This document shows positions 1 to 8,524 of a stretch of 64,000 bases of DNA, one piece after another (position 1 is the stretch's first letter; each line of letters begins with the position of its first letter). The stretch is taken from NCBI RefSeq assembly GCF_900537085.1, contig NZ_UNRE01000006.1, forward strand, positions 62,001 through 126,000. The letters run 5' to 3'. Source of the stretch: Agarivorans sp. Alg241-V36. GTDB taxonomy: Bacteria > Pseudomonadota > Gammaproteobacteria > Enterobacterales > Celerinatantimonadaceae. Made by a program: the position numbers and the translations under genes. The notes beneath the pieces are model-generated. The model searched no databases. It was not told the origin of the DNA and was given only the letters and a program-made list of their open reading frames with translations.

Positions 1-1
1 C

Positions 2-982
2 CGCGGCGACATTAAAACCTCCAGTGCCGATACCTTGGGTTACGAGAATTTAGCTGACCTAGGTATGAACTACTACACCGATTCTGCTGCTGCAGCAACG
101 GCCATTTCTACCGGTCGTAAAGCTATCTCAGGCACCATTGCTCAAGCTCGCCCAGGCGATGGTTCTGATTTAGAAACCATTTTGGAATACGCGCAAAAGC
201 AGGGTAAGTCGGTAGGTATTGTTGCCACTTCACACTGTGTTCACGCTACTCCAGCGGCTTTTGCCTCGCACGGTCCTAACCGTAATGACTTTGTTACGCT
301 TGCTACAAGCATGTTTGGTGACGTTCAACCTAACGTGGCGCTATGTGGCAGCAAGCAAGTGGATGGCGTAGATGTGATTAGTCAGCAAGCTGGCTTAGGC
401 GGCTACACCGTGGTTAAAACTAAAACCGATTTAATCCCTGCTGTTGCAGCGTTACCAGCTACAGATCCTGATGCAGAAATTTTGTTTGCCGGTATCTTTG
501 GTGAAGACGAAATCCCTTATGTATTGCCATTGGATGGACAGAAAAGCTATGAAGATCAAGACATTCCTCAGCTGAATGAAATGACTGAAGTGGCTATCGA
601 AATATTGTCGAAAAACCCTAACGGCTTTGTATTGATGGTAGAAGGCTCACAAATTGATTTTGCTGGCCACCTTAACGATGAAGAGCGACTAATTCATGAA
701 ACCGTTGCTTTTGATAAGACAGTGGAAGAAGTGGTTAATTGGTCTGATTTGCGCAGCGACAGCATGGTGATTGTAACTGCAGACCATGAAACCGGCGGTT
801 TGGCGCTTGAGAAAACCAACGGTATTGGCGTGATTCCAGAAGTTAGTTGGAAGTGGGGAAGCCACACCAATGTAGACGTACCAATTGCATCTTGGGGTTT
901 AAACTCTCACGCTTTTGTTGGTCGTACTGTTGATAACACGGCTATTTACAATGTAATGCGTGGCGCCTTAGACGCTAACTAA
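2..982 (+). CDS. Alkaline phosphatase, C-terminal part (cut by window edge)
   Basis: Periplasmic or secreted metal-dependent phosphomonoesterase of the PhoA/alkaline phosphatase superfamily. The reading frame is open from base 2, so the true start and signal peptide lie off the left edge; the TTG near base 35 is not a start. The nucleophile motif DSAAAATA has its serine codon at 83-85, matching the E. coli PhoA DSAASATA motif. EGSQIDFAGHLND, TADHETGGL and a late HTNVDVPI histidine supply the expected metal ligands. The protein ends at TAA 980-982, followed by a hairpin. It probably releases phosphate from organic esters; whether a Pho box controls it cannot be seen. Confidence 0.93.
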   Translation, partial: RGDIKTSSADTLGYENLADLGMNYYTDSAAAATAISTGRKAISGTIAQARPGDGSDLETILEYAQKQGKSVGIVATSHCVHATPAAFASHGPNRNDFVTLATSMFGDVQPNVALCGSKQVDGVDVISQQAGLGGYTVVKTKTDLIPAVAALPATDPDAEILFAGIFGEDEIPYVLPLDGQKSYEDQDIPQLNEMTEVAIEILSKNPNGFVLMVEGSQIDFAGHLNDEERLIHETVAFDKTVEEVVNWSDLRSDSMVIVTADHETGGLALEKTNGIGVIPEVSWKWGSHTNVDVPIASWGLNSHAFVGRTVDNTAIYNVMRGALDAN

Positions 983-992
983 CTCTCTACGC

Positions 993-1016
993 TAAGCCCG
1001 GCATAAGCCGGGCTTA
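993..1016 (+). terminator. Hairpin after alkaline phosphatase gene
   Basis: A perfect 10-bp stem (TAAGCCCGGC / GCCGGGCTTA) with an ATAA loop starts 10 bases after the stop codon. No long T-run follows, so it may be a weak terminator or an mRNA 3'-end stabiliser. Confidence 0.55.
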
Positions 1017-1028
1017 AAGGTCTTTATT

Positions 1029-1505
1029 ATGTTGCGTATTTTATATTTAAGTTTAGTTGTTTTGGTCAGCCCAAGTGCGCTGGCTGCGGCGAATCCTTGG
1101 CAAACACTTATTCCTGAACTGGAACGCGGCCAACAGCTGGCACCGATCAATCATGATGTGCAGCTAGAGGAGCGCGCTCCGCAAATTAAAAGCGGCGGTT
1201 TGGTGCATGCTTTGGATGGGCAAGCAATGCGAATGCCGGGCTTTATTGTGCCGCTAGAAAGTGACGGCAATAAAATTACCGAGTTTTTTTTAGTCCCGTT
1301 TTTTGGCGCATGTTTGCACCTACCCCCACCGCCGCCGAACCAGATTATTCATGTAAAACACCCTCAAGGCATCGATATGATAGAACCTTGGGAAGTGGTG
1401 TGGTTGAGCGGTGAGATGCAGGTAAAAGCCACCGATATTGAAGGCTTGGCCAGTGCAGGTTACGCCATGACACTCTCTAAAGCGCCGGAAAAGTACGCGC
1501 CATAA
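1029..1505 (+). CDS. DUF3299 family secreted protein
   Basis: A 158-residue protein with a signal peptide (about residues 1-20, ending ALAAA). The rest matches what I know of DUF3299: a GGLVHALDGQAMRMPGFIVPLE stretch (shown here only as its start GGLVHALDG and end FIVPLE), then FFLVPFFGACLHLPPPPPNQ, which is typical of the family. Members are exported proteins, often near ABC-type exporters or metal-related genes; the function is not established. The ATG at 1029 follows AAAGG with suitable spacing. It lies just downstream of the alkaline phosphatase hairpin and appears to be a single gene. Confidence 0.8.
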   Translation: MLRILYLSLVVLVSPSALAAANPWQTLIPELERGQQLAPINHDVQLEERAPQIKSGGLVHALDGQAMRMPGFIVPLESDGNKITEFFLVPFFGACLHLPPPPPNQIIHVKHPQGIDMIEPWEVVWLSGEMQVKATDIEGLASAGYAMTLSKAPEKYAP

Positions 1506-1572
1506 ACAAACACTAGTGCAGTGCTCCCATTCCATGAGAACATTGAGTTAATCAACAGGGAGCAATGTAACG

Positions 1573-2229
1573 GTGCACATTCCAAAGCATTTTAAGCAAG
1601 ACGATTGGCGTGAAGTTTCGCGGCTAATCCAGCAATATCCGCTGGCCTGCGTAAGCACCTATAGCGATCAGGGTTTAGTGGCCGATCATGTTCCCTTGAT
1701 ACTGGCTAAAAATGCCGATCACCAGTGGTGTTTGCAAGGGCATATCGCGCGCATTAACCCCTTAGCAAAACGCTTAGCTACGCCGCTGGCTGGCTTGGCA
1801 GTATTTCAGGGTGAAGATGCCTATGTATCACCCAATTATTATCCGTCTAAGCAAAGCAATCCTAAAGTAGTGCCTACTTGGAATTATCAAGTAGTGCATG
1901 TAAATGGCACTTTGCACAAGCGTGATGAACTCGACTTGAAGTTAAGCTTGTTGCAAAGGCTTACCGAGCAAAACGAACAAGCTCAGGCCAAACCTTGGCA
2001 AGTGAGTGACGCGCCAGATAAATTTATTGAACAGCTAAATAAGGCCATTGTGGGCTTTGAAATAAGCATCGACAGCTGGCAGGCGCAGTTTAAGCAAAGT
2101 CAAAATCATAGCCTAGAAAACCAACTGGGCGTGGCTAAAGGTTTGGCCGACGAGAAGCCGCTGATGGCGCAACAAATTGAGCGCTTTGTCCAAAGCCTGG
2201 CGAGCAATGGCCGAGGTGACAATGACTAA
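1573..2229 (+). CDS. FMN-binding negative transcriptional regulator, PaiB family
   Basis: A 218-residue protein beginning MHIPKHF and continuing through HVPLIL, HIARINPLAK and YVSPNYYPSK, the hallmark segments of the PaiB / FMN-binding split-barrel family. In Bacillus, PaiB takes part in repressing sporulation and protease genes; here the role is unknown, and many members are probably flavin-binding enzymes rather than DNA binders. The start is GTG at 1573, preceded by GGGAG about ten bases upstream. The stop overlaps the next gene by 8 bases, so translational coupling is likely. Confidence 0.85.
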   Translation: MHIPKHFKQDDWREVSRLIQQYPLACVSTYSDQGLVADHVPLILAKNADHQWCLQGHIARINPLAKRLATPLAGLAVFQGEDAYVSPNYYPSKQSNPKVVPTWNYQVVHVNGTLHKRDELDLKLSLLQRLTEQNEQAQAKPWQVSDAPDKFIEQLNKAIVGFEISIDSWQAQFKQSQNHSLENQLGVAKGLADEKPLMAQQIERFVQSLASNGRGDND

Positions 2230-2863
2230 AGCAAAATTGGCTTCGTGGAACCGCGCTAAAGGCTTTGGTTTTCTCAGTTTGAGTGGCGAGCCCAAGGCTA
2301 AGCAGTTGTTTGTGCATGTCAGTGATTTTTCCGATAAAAAGCTCGACCCAGAAAAACTAGTAGGTCATTGGTTTAACTATACTTTAGCAAAGGATAAGCA
2401 AGGTCGACCATGCGCCAAGCGGCTAAGTTTGGTGGGAGCCAAGCCTGTATTTTCTGGCAAAAGTAACGATGCTGGTAAACGGGCTGGCTTATCTGCCTTG
2501 GCTTTTTTCGCTTTGTTAGGCGCTTTGGTGCTGCTGCAAAAGCTGCCAATTGCTTTACTGGTGTTCTATTGCGTGGTGAGTGTGGTCACTTTTGCATTAT
2601 ACGCTCTGGATAAATCGGCGGCTCAAGCTGGCCGTTGGCGAGTTCAAGAGGCCAAACTGCATGTGTTTGCGCTAATGGGTGGCTGGCCGGGCGCCATGCT
2701 GGCACAACAAGTATTGCGCCATAAAACCCAAAAGCAGTCTTTTCGCTGGGGCTATTATTGTACGGTGCTGGTCAATATAGCGGCTTTGTTATATTTGCTT
2801 AGCCCCTATGGCGAGCCAATGCTGTTACAAGTTAATCACGCGTTATCGAGCATATTGCCGTGA
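2222..2863 (+). CDS. Cold-shock domain plus DUF1294 membrane protein
   Basis: A 213-residue protein. Residues 1 to about 65 form a cold-shock/OB-fold nucleic-acid-binding domain (ASWNRAKGFGFLS, then LFVHVSDF), and residues about 75-210 hold three or four hydrophobic helices of the DUF1294 family with the conserved YALDKSAAQAGRWRVQE segment. This fusion is common in gammaproteobacteria and its function is unknown. I chose ATG 2222, not an upstream in-frame ATG inside the PaiB gene, because GAGGTGAC sits directly in front and an 8-base overlap suits coupled translation. Its stop overlaps the next start (GTGA). Confidence 0.85.
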   Translation: MTKAKLASWNRAKGFGFLSLSGEPKAKQLFVHVSDFSDKKLDPEKLVGHWFNYTLAKDKQGRPCAKRLSLVGAKPVFSGKSNDAGKRAGLSALAFFALLGALVLLQKLPIALLVFYCVVSVVTFALYALDKSAAQAGRWRVQEAKLHVFALMGGWPGAMLAQQVLRHKTQKQSFRWGYYCTVLVNIAALLYLLSPYGEPMLLQVNHALSSILP

Positions 2864-3330
2864 ACTTAAGTATCGCGACTTATAGCGATGAATATTGCCA
2901 CGCGGTGGCAGACTTGTTTACTCAATCCGTGCATGCAATTGATAACGCGCTTTATTCCAAGGAGCAAAAAGCTGCCTGGGCACCGCTGGATATTGATTAC
3001 TCTCGCTGGCAACAGCGCTTGAAAGCCAAGCGCTGTTTTTTGGCTTTGGCCGACAAGCAGTTGTTGGGATTTATAGAGTTAGACGATGACTATATAGATT
3101 GCTTTTATGTAGCGCCGCAGCATCAGGGTCAAGCAGTGGGTAGGGAACTTTATCAACACATTGAAAAAATTGCTCGCGAAAAGAAACTAGCAGGTTTGCG
3201 GGTTGATGCATCCTTAGCAGCGAAAGACTTCTTTGCTCAGCAAGGCTTTGCAGTGGTTTCGCACAATCAACTATTACGGTTAGGGACAAAGCTTGAGAAC
3301 ATTAGTATGTTCAAAGGTTTTTATACTTAA
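2860..3330 (+). CDS. GNAT family N-acetyltransferase
   Basis: A 156-residue single-domain acyl-CoA-dependent acetyltransferase. The central strand and acetyl-CoA loop are visible as CFYVAPQHQGQAVGRELYQHIE (key residues Q-x-x-G-Q-A-V-G-R), with a C-terminal ASLAAKDFFAQQGF helix-strand typical of the YafP-like branch. The substrate is unknown. The start is GTG 2860, overlapping the preceding TGA stop by four bases, so this is the third gene of a coupled PaiB-like / DUF1294 / GNAT operon. Confidence 0.85.
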   Translation: MNLSIATYSDEYCHAVADLFTQSVHAIDNALYSKEQKAAWAPLDIDYSRWQQRLKAKRCFLALADKQLLGFIELDDDYIDCFYVAPQHQGQAVGRELYQHIEKIAREKKLAGLRVDASLAAKDFFAQQGFAVVSHNQLLRLGTKLENISMFKGFYT

Positions 3331-3430
3331 GTTAATGCAGTGAATTCACTTGCTGACAATTCTCATAAGGAAGCTGTCGACATATTTGCCTAACATTATT
3401 GCTTATAGGCAGAGTGGGAGGGATTCAGCC

Positions 3431-3640
3431 ATGCGAAACATACTGATTGTGTTTAGTGTAATGGTAGTCAGTGCTTGTAGTCAGCAGCAGGCTTACCAAG
3501 CCATGCAGGGCAACCAGCAACGCCAGTGCGATAAACATACTAACCATCAAGACTATTTAACTTGTATGGATCAGGCTGATGTAAGCTTTGAAGAGTATCA
3601 GCGCCAACGCCAAGCCCTGCTAGAGGGTGACGAGCAGTAA
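3431..3640 (+). CDS. Small lipoprotein, hypothetical
   Basis: A 69-residue predicted lipoprotein. The start at ATG 3431 is preceded by a strong GGGAGGG site, which argues against the longer frame opening at 3350. MRNILIVFSVMVVSAC gives a short lipoprotein signal with lipobox VSAC, so the mature protein begins at Cys-16. The remainder is polar and Gln-rich (QQQAYQAMQGNQQRQC) with two further Cys residues. I do not recognise a family. It is followed at once by a strong terminator. Confidence 0.65.
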   Translation: MRNILIVFSVMVVSACSQQQAYQAMQGNQQRQCDKHTNHQDYLTCMDQADVSFEEYQRQRQALLEGDEQ

Positions 3641-3668
3641 AAAAACCAAGCCTTGGCTTGGTTTTTTT
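3641..3668. terminator. Bidirectional intrinsic terminator
   Basis: CCAAGCC / GGCTTGG stem with a TT loop, flanked by A5 on the left and T7 on the right. It separates the convergent lipoprotein gene (plus) and ohr (minus), and can work in both directions. Confidence 0.85.
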
Positions 3669-3681
3669 ATATCTGCAGAAC

Positions 3682-4104
3682 TTAAATGGCAGTGCCGTTT
3701 ACCGATAGTTTTACATCAATATTGCCACGGGTAGCGTTTGAGTAAGGACATACTTGGTGGGCAACTTTTACCAGCTCTTCTGCCGCAGCTTGCTCTAATT
3801 CAAGCTCTACTGCTAGGGCAACGGTTAACGCAAAACCACCATTGTCATTTGGACCAATACCCACAGTAGCAGTGGTTGGCGCAGCATTAATTGCTACCTT
3901 GCCTTCACGAGCTACATGTAAAATAGCGTTAGAGAAACAGGCAGCATAACCCGCCGCAAACAGCTGCTCTGGGTTAGTGGCTTCGCCACTGCCGCCCATT
4001 TCTTTTGGGTAACTAAGTGCTAGATCTAGTTTTTTGTCATCGGTACTCACTTGACCATTACGACCGGCTAATGCGGTAGCTGATGTTGTGTATAGGGTTG
4101 TCAT
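3682..4104 (-). CDS. ohr: Organic hydroperoxide resistance protein Ohr
   Basis: A 140-residue thiol peroxidase that reduces organic hydroperoxides in the cytoplasm, using lipoyl-type reductants in characterised relatives. The catalytic pair is Cys-56 (in AACFSNA) and Cys-119 (in VCPYSNATRG), with the usual family length. I took the ATG at 4104, giving MTTLYTTSA, rather than the GTG nine bases upstream, because AAGGTG is then correctly spaced. It is divergent from ohrR, with two palindromes between them, the classical arrangement for peroxide-induced derepression. Confidence 0.95.
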   Translation of the reverse strand: MTTLYTTSATALAGRNGQVSTDDKKLDLALSYPKEMGGSGEATNPEQLFAAGYAACFSNAILHVAREGKVAINAAPTTATVGIGPNDNGGFALTVALAVELELEQAAAEELVKVAHQVCPYSNATRGNIDVKLSVNGTAI

Positions 4105-4125
4105 AATATTCACCTTGTGATTTAT

Positions 4126-4137
4126 ATTGTGTGCAAT
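4126..4137. promoter_or_regulatory. Candidate OhrR operator 1
   Basis: ATTGTGTGCAAT, an imperfect palindrome with ATTG/CAAT outer arms, lies 22 bases upstream of the ohr start. It resembles the second site at 4184-4195 and sits where a repressor would block ohr transcription. Confidence 0.55.
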
Positions 4138-4183
4138 TTAATTGTTTGCAACTTTAGTTGAGGTGAAAATGAATTGCAAGTAT

Positions 4184-4195
4184 ATTGTGCACAAT
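4184..4195. promoter_or_regulatory. Candidate OhrR operator 2
   Basis: ATTGTGCACAAT, a perfect 12-bp palindrome 25 bases upstream of the ohrR start. AT-rich palindromes with ACAATT/AATTGT arms are typical of OhrR-family binding sites. Together with 4126-4137 it suggests control of both divergent genes. Confidence 0.6.
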
Positions 4196-4219
4196 TTATT
4201 TTATAGCGAGAGAATGATG

Positions 4220-4666
4220 ATGTCTGAACAGCCAGAACAAAGTGTTAGCCTGCGTTTGGATAAGCAGTTGTGCTTCTCATTGTATAGCGCATCTAATGCC
4301 ATGGGACGTGCCTATCGCCCTTTGCTGGATAAACTGGACCTCACTTACTTGCAATACATCGTAATGATGGTGTTGTGGGAGCACGATAGTGTAAGTGTTA
4401 AAGCCTTGGGTGAGCGGGTGCACTTAGACTCTGGCACGCTAACCCCATTGCTTAAACGCCTTGAAACTAAGGGCTTAGTGCGCAGAGCGAGAAGTGAGCA
4501 AGACGAGCGTGTTCGGGTAATTAGCCTAACGCCGCAGGGCCTAGCGTTACGTGAACCAGCAGAGGCTGTGCCTCAAGCAATGTTGTGCCAAGCTGATTTA
4601 CCGCTAGAGGAGTTACAAGCCCTTAAAGCAGGCTGCGATCGTTTATTAGCAAAGTTAATGAAATAG
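4220..4666 (+). CDS. ohrR: Organic hydroperoxide-sensing MarR-family repressor OhrR
   Basis: A 148-residue winged-helix regulator. The conserved N-terminal sensing cysteine is Cys-18 in LDKQLCFSLYSA, and the DNA-binding wing region reads LDSGTLTPLLKRLETKGLV followed by RSEQDERVRVISLT, as in OhrR proteins. A second Cys in QAMLCQADL could form the inter-subunit disulfide of the 2-Cys type. Three in-frame ATG codons lie at 4214, 4217 and 4220; the last has the best spacing from GAGAG. It is divergent from ohr, and organic peroxide should relieve repression. Confidence 0.92.
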   Translation: MSEQPEQSVSLRLDKQLCFSLYSASNAMGRAYRPLLDKLDLTYLQYIVMMVLWEHDSVSVKALGERVHLDSGTLTPLLKRLETKGLVRRARSEQDERVRVISLTPQGLALREPAEAVPQAMLCQADLPLEELQALKAGCDRLLAKLMK

Positions 4667-4798
4667 CATGCATAAGGTTTAAGGATAATATGTGCTTGGC
4701 TACAAACACGATAAAAATAAGCGTTAAACCGAAAAAAGTAAGCTTATTGATACGCCAGCTAGCTACAATGTATTGTTGCCCTCGATTGGAGCTATTGG

Positions 4799-6136
4799 AT
4801 GCCGCAAGCCGCTGTAAATAAACTAAAACTATTTAGCTTGGCTTGGCCGATATTAGTTGAGCAGTTAACTGGTGGCATTGTGGTGATGGCCGACATTTAC
4901 TTTCTTAGTCTATTGGGCGAAGAAGCCGCCGCTACCGCTGGCTTGCTAATGCCCTATTTGTGGATAGGCTTTTTTGTATTGCCCATGCTCTCCACCGGAG
5001 GCACTGCAGCCGCCTCTCAATATTACGGCGCTAAAAAGCTCGACAAGGTTGTTCCGGTATTTATGAACAATGTCGCGCTACTAAGTTTAGCTGGCTTGGC
5101 CTTTGGGGCATTTACCTACCTTAACTATGACAATATTGGCTTGTGGCTAAACTTCCCTTTGCAGATGCAAGGTTACGCTGAAGAATACCTCGCCATAATG
5201 GCTTTTACCTTTGGCTTTTTTGGCCTGCGCTGCGCCTATGGTTCTATCCTTGCCGCCAAAGCAATGACCAACTGGAATATGTTGGCTTCGCTGCTTACCA
5301 ACGTAATGAACATTTTCCTTAATGCGACCTTCTTTTTTGGCTGGTTTGGCCTAGATCCGATGGGCTTAAAGGGCATCGCCTTAGGCACCGTGCTGTCTTA
5401 CGCCTTTGCGTGTTTAGCAGTAATGCTAATTGTGCACCGAAAAGCACAAGTGCGTTTTGAGTTTAACTGGACCATTTTGCCGCGTATGCGTGCGGTATTT
5501 AAACCCTTAATGAAAATTGCCATCCCCTCGGCCGCAGAGCCGGCTAATTACACCTTGCAACAAATAGTGGTGGCTGGCATTTTGGCCAGCTTGGGCGTAT
5601 TGGCGGTATCGTCTTACACCTTTGTATTGCGTTTCTTATTTGTTTCCATGGCGGTGAGTTGGGCATTGGCGGTGGCCGGGCAAATTATCATGGCGCATTA
5701 CATGGGCGCACGAAAGCTGGACGAGGTGGACGCCACCTACCATCGCTGCTTAAAGCTAGCGATGCTATTCGCATTTGTGAATATGAGCCTATTTGCTTGG
5801 TTTTACCAGCCACTTATCAGCCTGTTTAGTGACGATCCTCAGGTGGCCTTTTACGCCAAGTGGTTGCTGATTATTTGCATTGTGATGGAGCCGTTTCGCG
5901 CCATCAATATTGTTGCTGGCATGGCCTTAAAAGCTGTAGGCGATGGGCGTTTTGCTGCCAGCGTAGGAGTCGCCTTTATTTGGGGCGTGGTACCGGTAAT
6001 CTACTTGTGCTCCATTTCTTGGCAGTTAGGTATTATTGGTGCCTGGGCCTGCTTTGCGCTTGATGAAGTTATTCGCGGTTTAATTAATCACTGGCGCTGG
6101 AAAACCTACCGTTGGCACAACAAAGGAATTACTTAA
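4799..6136 (+). CDS. MATE family efflux transporter
   Basis: A 445-residue inner-membrane transporter with about twelve hydrophobic helices and the two-fold MATE organisation. N-terminal FSLAWPILVEQLTGGIVVMAD and the STGGTAAASQYYGA segment are characteristic, and a second half begins near FKPLMKIAIPSAAEP. MATE proteins export cationic drugs or metabolites using Na+ or H+ gradients; the substrate here is unknown. The start is ATG 4799 after TTGGAG. It appears monocistronic, 130 bases after ohrR. Confidence 0.92.
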   Translation: MPQAAVNKLKLFSLAWPILVEQLTGGIVVMADIYFLSLLGEEAAATAGLLMPYLWIGFFVLPMLSTGGTAAASQYYGAKKLDKVVPVFMNNVALLSLAGLAFGAFTYLNYDNIGLWLNFPLQMQGYAEEYLAIMAFTFGFFGLRCAYGSILAAKAMTNWNMLASLLTNVMNIFLNATFFFGWFGLDPMGLKGIALGTVLSYAFACLAVMLIVHRKAQVRFEFNWTILPRMRAVFKPLMKIAIPSAAEPANYTLQQIVVAGILASLGVLAVSSYTFVLRFLFVSMAVSWALAVAGQIIMAHYMGARKLDEVDATYHRCLKLAMLFAFVNMSLFAWFYQPLISLFSDDPQVAFYAKWLLIICIVMEPFRAINIVAGMALKAVGDGRFAASVGVAFIWGVVPVIYLCSISWQLGIIGAWACFALDEVIRGLINHWRWKTYRWHNKGIT

Positions 6137-6475
6137 ATTTGCTCTCTTAGCTTACTTAGTGAAGGGTCTTACAAAGCAATCGCGCCAAATGTGTTTTTAT
6201 TCATCGATAAGCAATACGGCGTAATTGCTAAGCCGCGGTTAAGAAATGCCAGTATTTTTCACAACATGAAAATTATCAAACTGAGCTGACAAAGTTTGCC
6301 TAGCGATGGATCACAAAGCGCGATACTTCTATTATCTTTTCAGGCCTAGTTTAGGCTACAACTAACACTTTACGTTGATCCTCGGTTTATTGTTGGTGGC
6401 CAGCAATAAATGGAATTGCCAGCTAAGAGCGCTGACAAACAGGGTTGTTATATTCCTTTAGTAGCGAGAACAGTA
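6137..6475. other. Intergenic region before metY with candidate regulatory repeats
   Basis: No gene is supported here. Three short inverted repeats are visible: TTTTCA-N5-TGAAAA at 6256-6272, GCCTA-GTT-TAGGC at 6344-6356, and ATTGTTGG/CCAGCAAT around 6389-6407 close to the metY leader. The first has the dyad form of a LysR-type sulfur or methionine regulator site, but I cannot assign it. Confidence 0.4.
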
Positions 6476-7747
6476 ATGAAATTAGAGTCTTTAGCACTTC
6501 ACCATGGCTATGAGTCAGAAGCGACCACCAAAGCGGCCGCGGTGCCTATTTATCAAACCACTTCGTATACTTTTGATGATACTCAGCATGGTGCCGACCT
6601 GTTTGATTTAAAGGTTCCAGGGAATATTTATACCCGCATCATGAACCCAACAACTGATGTGCTAGAGCAGCGCGTTGCGGCCATGGAAGGAGGCATTGCG
6701 GGTTTGGCTTTGGCCTCTGGCATGGCGGCAATTACCTATGCAATTCAGTGTATTTGTGAAGTAGGCACTAACATTGTGAGCACTAGCCAGCTGTATGGCG
6801 GAACTTACAACCTGTTTGCTCATAGCTTTCCTAAGCAGGGCATTGATGTGCGCATGGTATCGGCTGATGACTACGCAGGCTTTGAAGCCGCTATTGATGA
6901 GAATACTCGAGCAATTTTCTGTGAATCTATCGGTAACCCAGCAGGTAACATCGTAGATTTGGTTAAGCTGGCTGAAATTGCTCACAAGCATGGCTTGCCT
7001 TTAATGGTAGATAATACCGTTGCTACGCCGTTTTTATGTCGTCCTATTGAGCTTGGTGCTGACATCGTCATTCACTCGCTAACCAAATACATTGGTGGTC
7101 ACGGTACCTCGATCGGCGGCATTATCGTTGATTCTGGTAAGTTTGACTGGGTGGCTAATAAAGAGCGTTTCAAAATTCTAAACGAGCCAGATCCTTCCTA
7201 CCATGGCGTGGTTTACACCGAAGCACTCGGCCCTGCTGCTTATATTGGTCGTTGCCGAGTTGTTCCTCTACGTAATACCGGCGCAGCTATTTCTCCAATG
7301 AATGCCTTCCAAATTATGCAAGGTTTAGAAACACTGGGCTTGCGTATGGAACGCCACTGCGAAAACGCCGAAAAACTCGCTGCTTACTTAAAACAGCACC
7401 CTAAAGTTGAGTGGGTAAACTATGCTGCTTTACCAAGCAGCCCATACCACGACGCTTGTCAGAAAATCTCTGGTGGCAAGGCCTCAGGCATTCTGAGCTT
7501 TGGGATTCAAGGCGGCAAAGAAGCTGGCGGTCGTTTCATCGATGCATTAGAGATGATTTTACGTTTGGTGAATATTGGCGATGCTAAATCATTGGCCTGC
7601 CACCCTGCGTCTACTACTCACCGTCAGTTAAATGATGAAGAGCTTGCTAAAGCTGGGGTAAGTGCCGACTTGATTCGCATCTCAGTGGGCATTGAAAACA
7701 TCGATGATATTATTGCGGATGTTAGCCAGGCGCTAGATAAAGCTTAA
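6476..7747 (+). CDS. metY: O-acetylhomoserine aminocarboxypropyltransferase / sulfhydrylase
   Basis: A 423-residue PLP enzyme of the Cys/Met metabolism family that makes homocysteine from O-acetylhomoserine and sulfide (cysteine from O-acetylserine as a side activity). The PLP lysine is K204 in HSLTKYIGGHG; TRIMNPTTDVLE, LASGMAAITYA and the C-terminal LACHPASTTHRQL are signature segments of this subgroup. I chose ATG 6476 (MKLESLALHHGYES) over an in-frame ATG at 6410, which would add 22 atypical residues. A strong terminator follows, so it is transcribed alone. Confidence 0.94.
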   Translation: MKLESLALHHGYESEATTKAAAVPIYQTTSYTFDDTQHGADLFDLKVPGNIYTRIMNPTTDVLEQRVAAMEGGIAGLALASGMAAITYAIQCICEVGTNIVSTSQLYGGTYNLFAHSFPKQGIDVRMVSADDYAGFEAAIDENTRAIFCESIGNPAGNIVDLVKLAEIAHKHGLPLMVDNTVATPFLCRPIELGADIVIHSLTKYIGGHGTSIGGIIVDSGKFDWVANKERFKILNEPDPSYHGVVYTEALGPAAYIGRCRVVPLRNTGAAISPMNAFQIMQGLETLGLRMERHCENAEKLAAYLKQHPKVEWVNYAALPSSPYHDACQKISGGKASGILSFGIQGGKEAGGRFIDALEMILRLVNIGDAKSLACHPASTTHRQLNDEELAKAGVSADLIRISVGIENIDDIIADVSQALDKA

Positions 7748-7770
7748 ATTCTTAGGTTGCTTAAAAGTAG

Positions 7771-7797
7771 AAAGCCGACGTACTGTCGGCTTTTTTG
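7771..7797 (+). terminator. Intrinsic terminator of metY
   Basis: AAAGCCGAC / GTCGGCTTT stem with a GTACT loop followed by a T-run. It also lies at the 3' side of the convergent gene at 7812-8159 and may serve both. Confidence 0.85.
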
Positions 7798-7811
7798 TAG
7801 GCTAATTACCG

Positions 7812-8159
7812 CTATTTATCGATGCGGAAGTCATACACCTTGCAGTTACTCCAAGATTCTACGCGAGCTGAAACTTGCTTGTTGTTCATGGAAGACGCCA
7901 GGAACAAAGTTATTAGGTTTTGATCGTTCTTGTCGATGTAGCAAAAACCGCCATTGGCGTGTCCAGAGATATCTGGCCCACACATCTCACAACTGTTAAC
8001 TGCTTCACCACTGCTGTTGGTATGCTGAACTTTAAAGTTCAAATACTCATTTCGATAATGAATGTTGCTAATTTCACCTTCTTGGATGGCCTCAGACGCT
8101 CCAGCAACAGGAACGATTGATGTACTGAACAGAATTGCGCTGATTAGTAATGACTTCAT
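7812..8159 (-). CDS. Small secreted protein, hypothetical
   Basis: A 115-residue protein with a clear signal peptide (MKSLLISAILFSTSIVPVAGASE). The mature part of about 95 residues has a CEMCG motif, another Cys in GGFCYIDKNDQN and one in WSNCKVYDF, so one or two disulfides are likely. The pattern of short beta-like segments suggests a small extracytoplasmic beta domain. I do not recognise a family. The start is preceded by AGAGAA. It is convergent with metY and has no obvious operon partner. Confidence 0.65.
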   Translation of the reverse strand: MKSLLISAILFSTSIVPVAGASEAIQEGEISNIHYRNEYLNFKVQHTNSSGEAVNSCEMCGPDISGHANGGFCYIDKNDQNLITLFLASSMNNKQVSARVESWSNCKVYDFRIDK

Positions 8160-8524
8160 TTGTTTTCTCTTTTTATAATATATTTCATGGCGTTAGGGAT
8201 TATTGATGCAAATGAATGTTTGATGCAACGCTGACTAAAAGTTGATATTTTCTCGCTTCGCTTCTGTTTCGTGTTTTTATTTCAATATTGCATTACCTTT
8301 CGACTTATTAAGGCTTTCTTGGTGGTGCCTACTAGAGCTTTACGCTTTTTTGGCCATTTCCTGTTTGTTTGTCCGTTCTGTGCTATTGATTGCTATTGTT
8401 GGCTTTATTTAACCAAGTCTAACGATTTTTCATATTCTTCAATTAGTTGAACTTGGCTTCAGTTTCTCTTTGTAGTGCTGCTTATAATCGCAATGTGGTT
8501 TTGCTAGCCTAAAAAGGAAGAGTC
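8160..8524. other. Intergenic region between divergent secreted-protein and GH5 genes
   Basis: No open frame with a good start is visible. It must contain promoters for both divergent genes. One imperfect inverted repeat, CCAAGTCTAAC (8413-8423) with GTTGAACTTGG (8446-8456), could form a stem about 70-110 bases before the GH5 start. Nothing else is recognisable. Confidence 0.4.
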
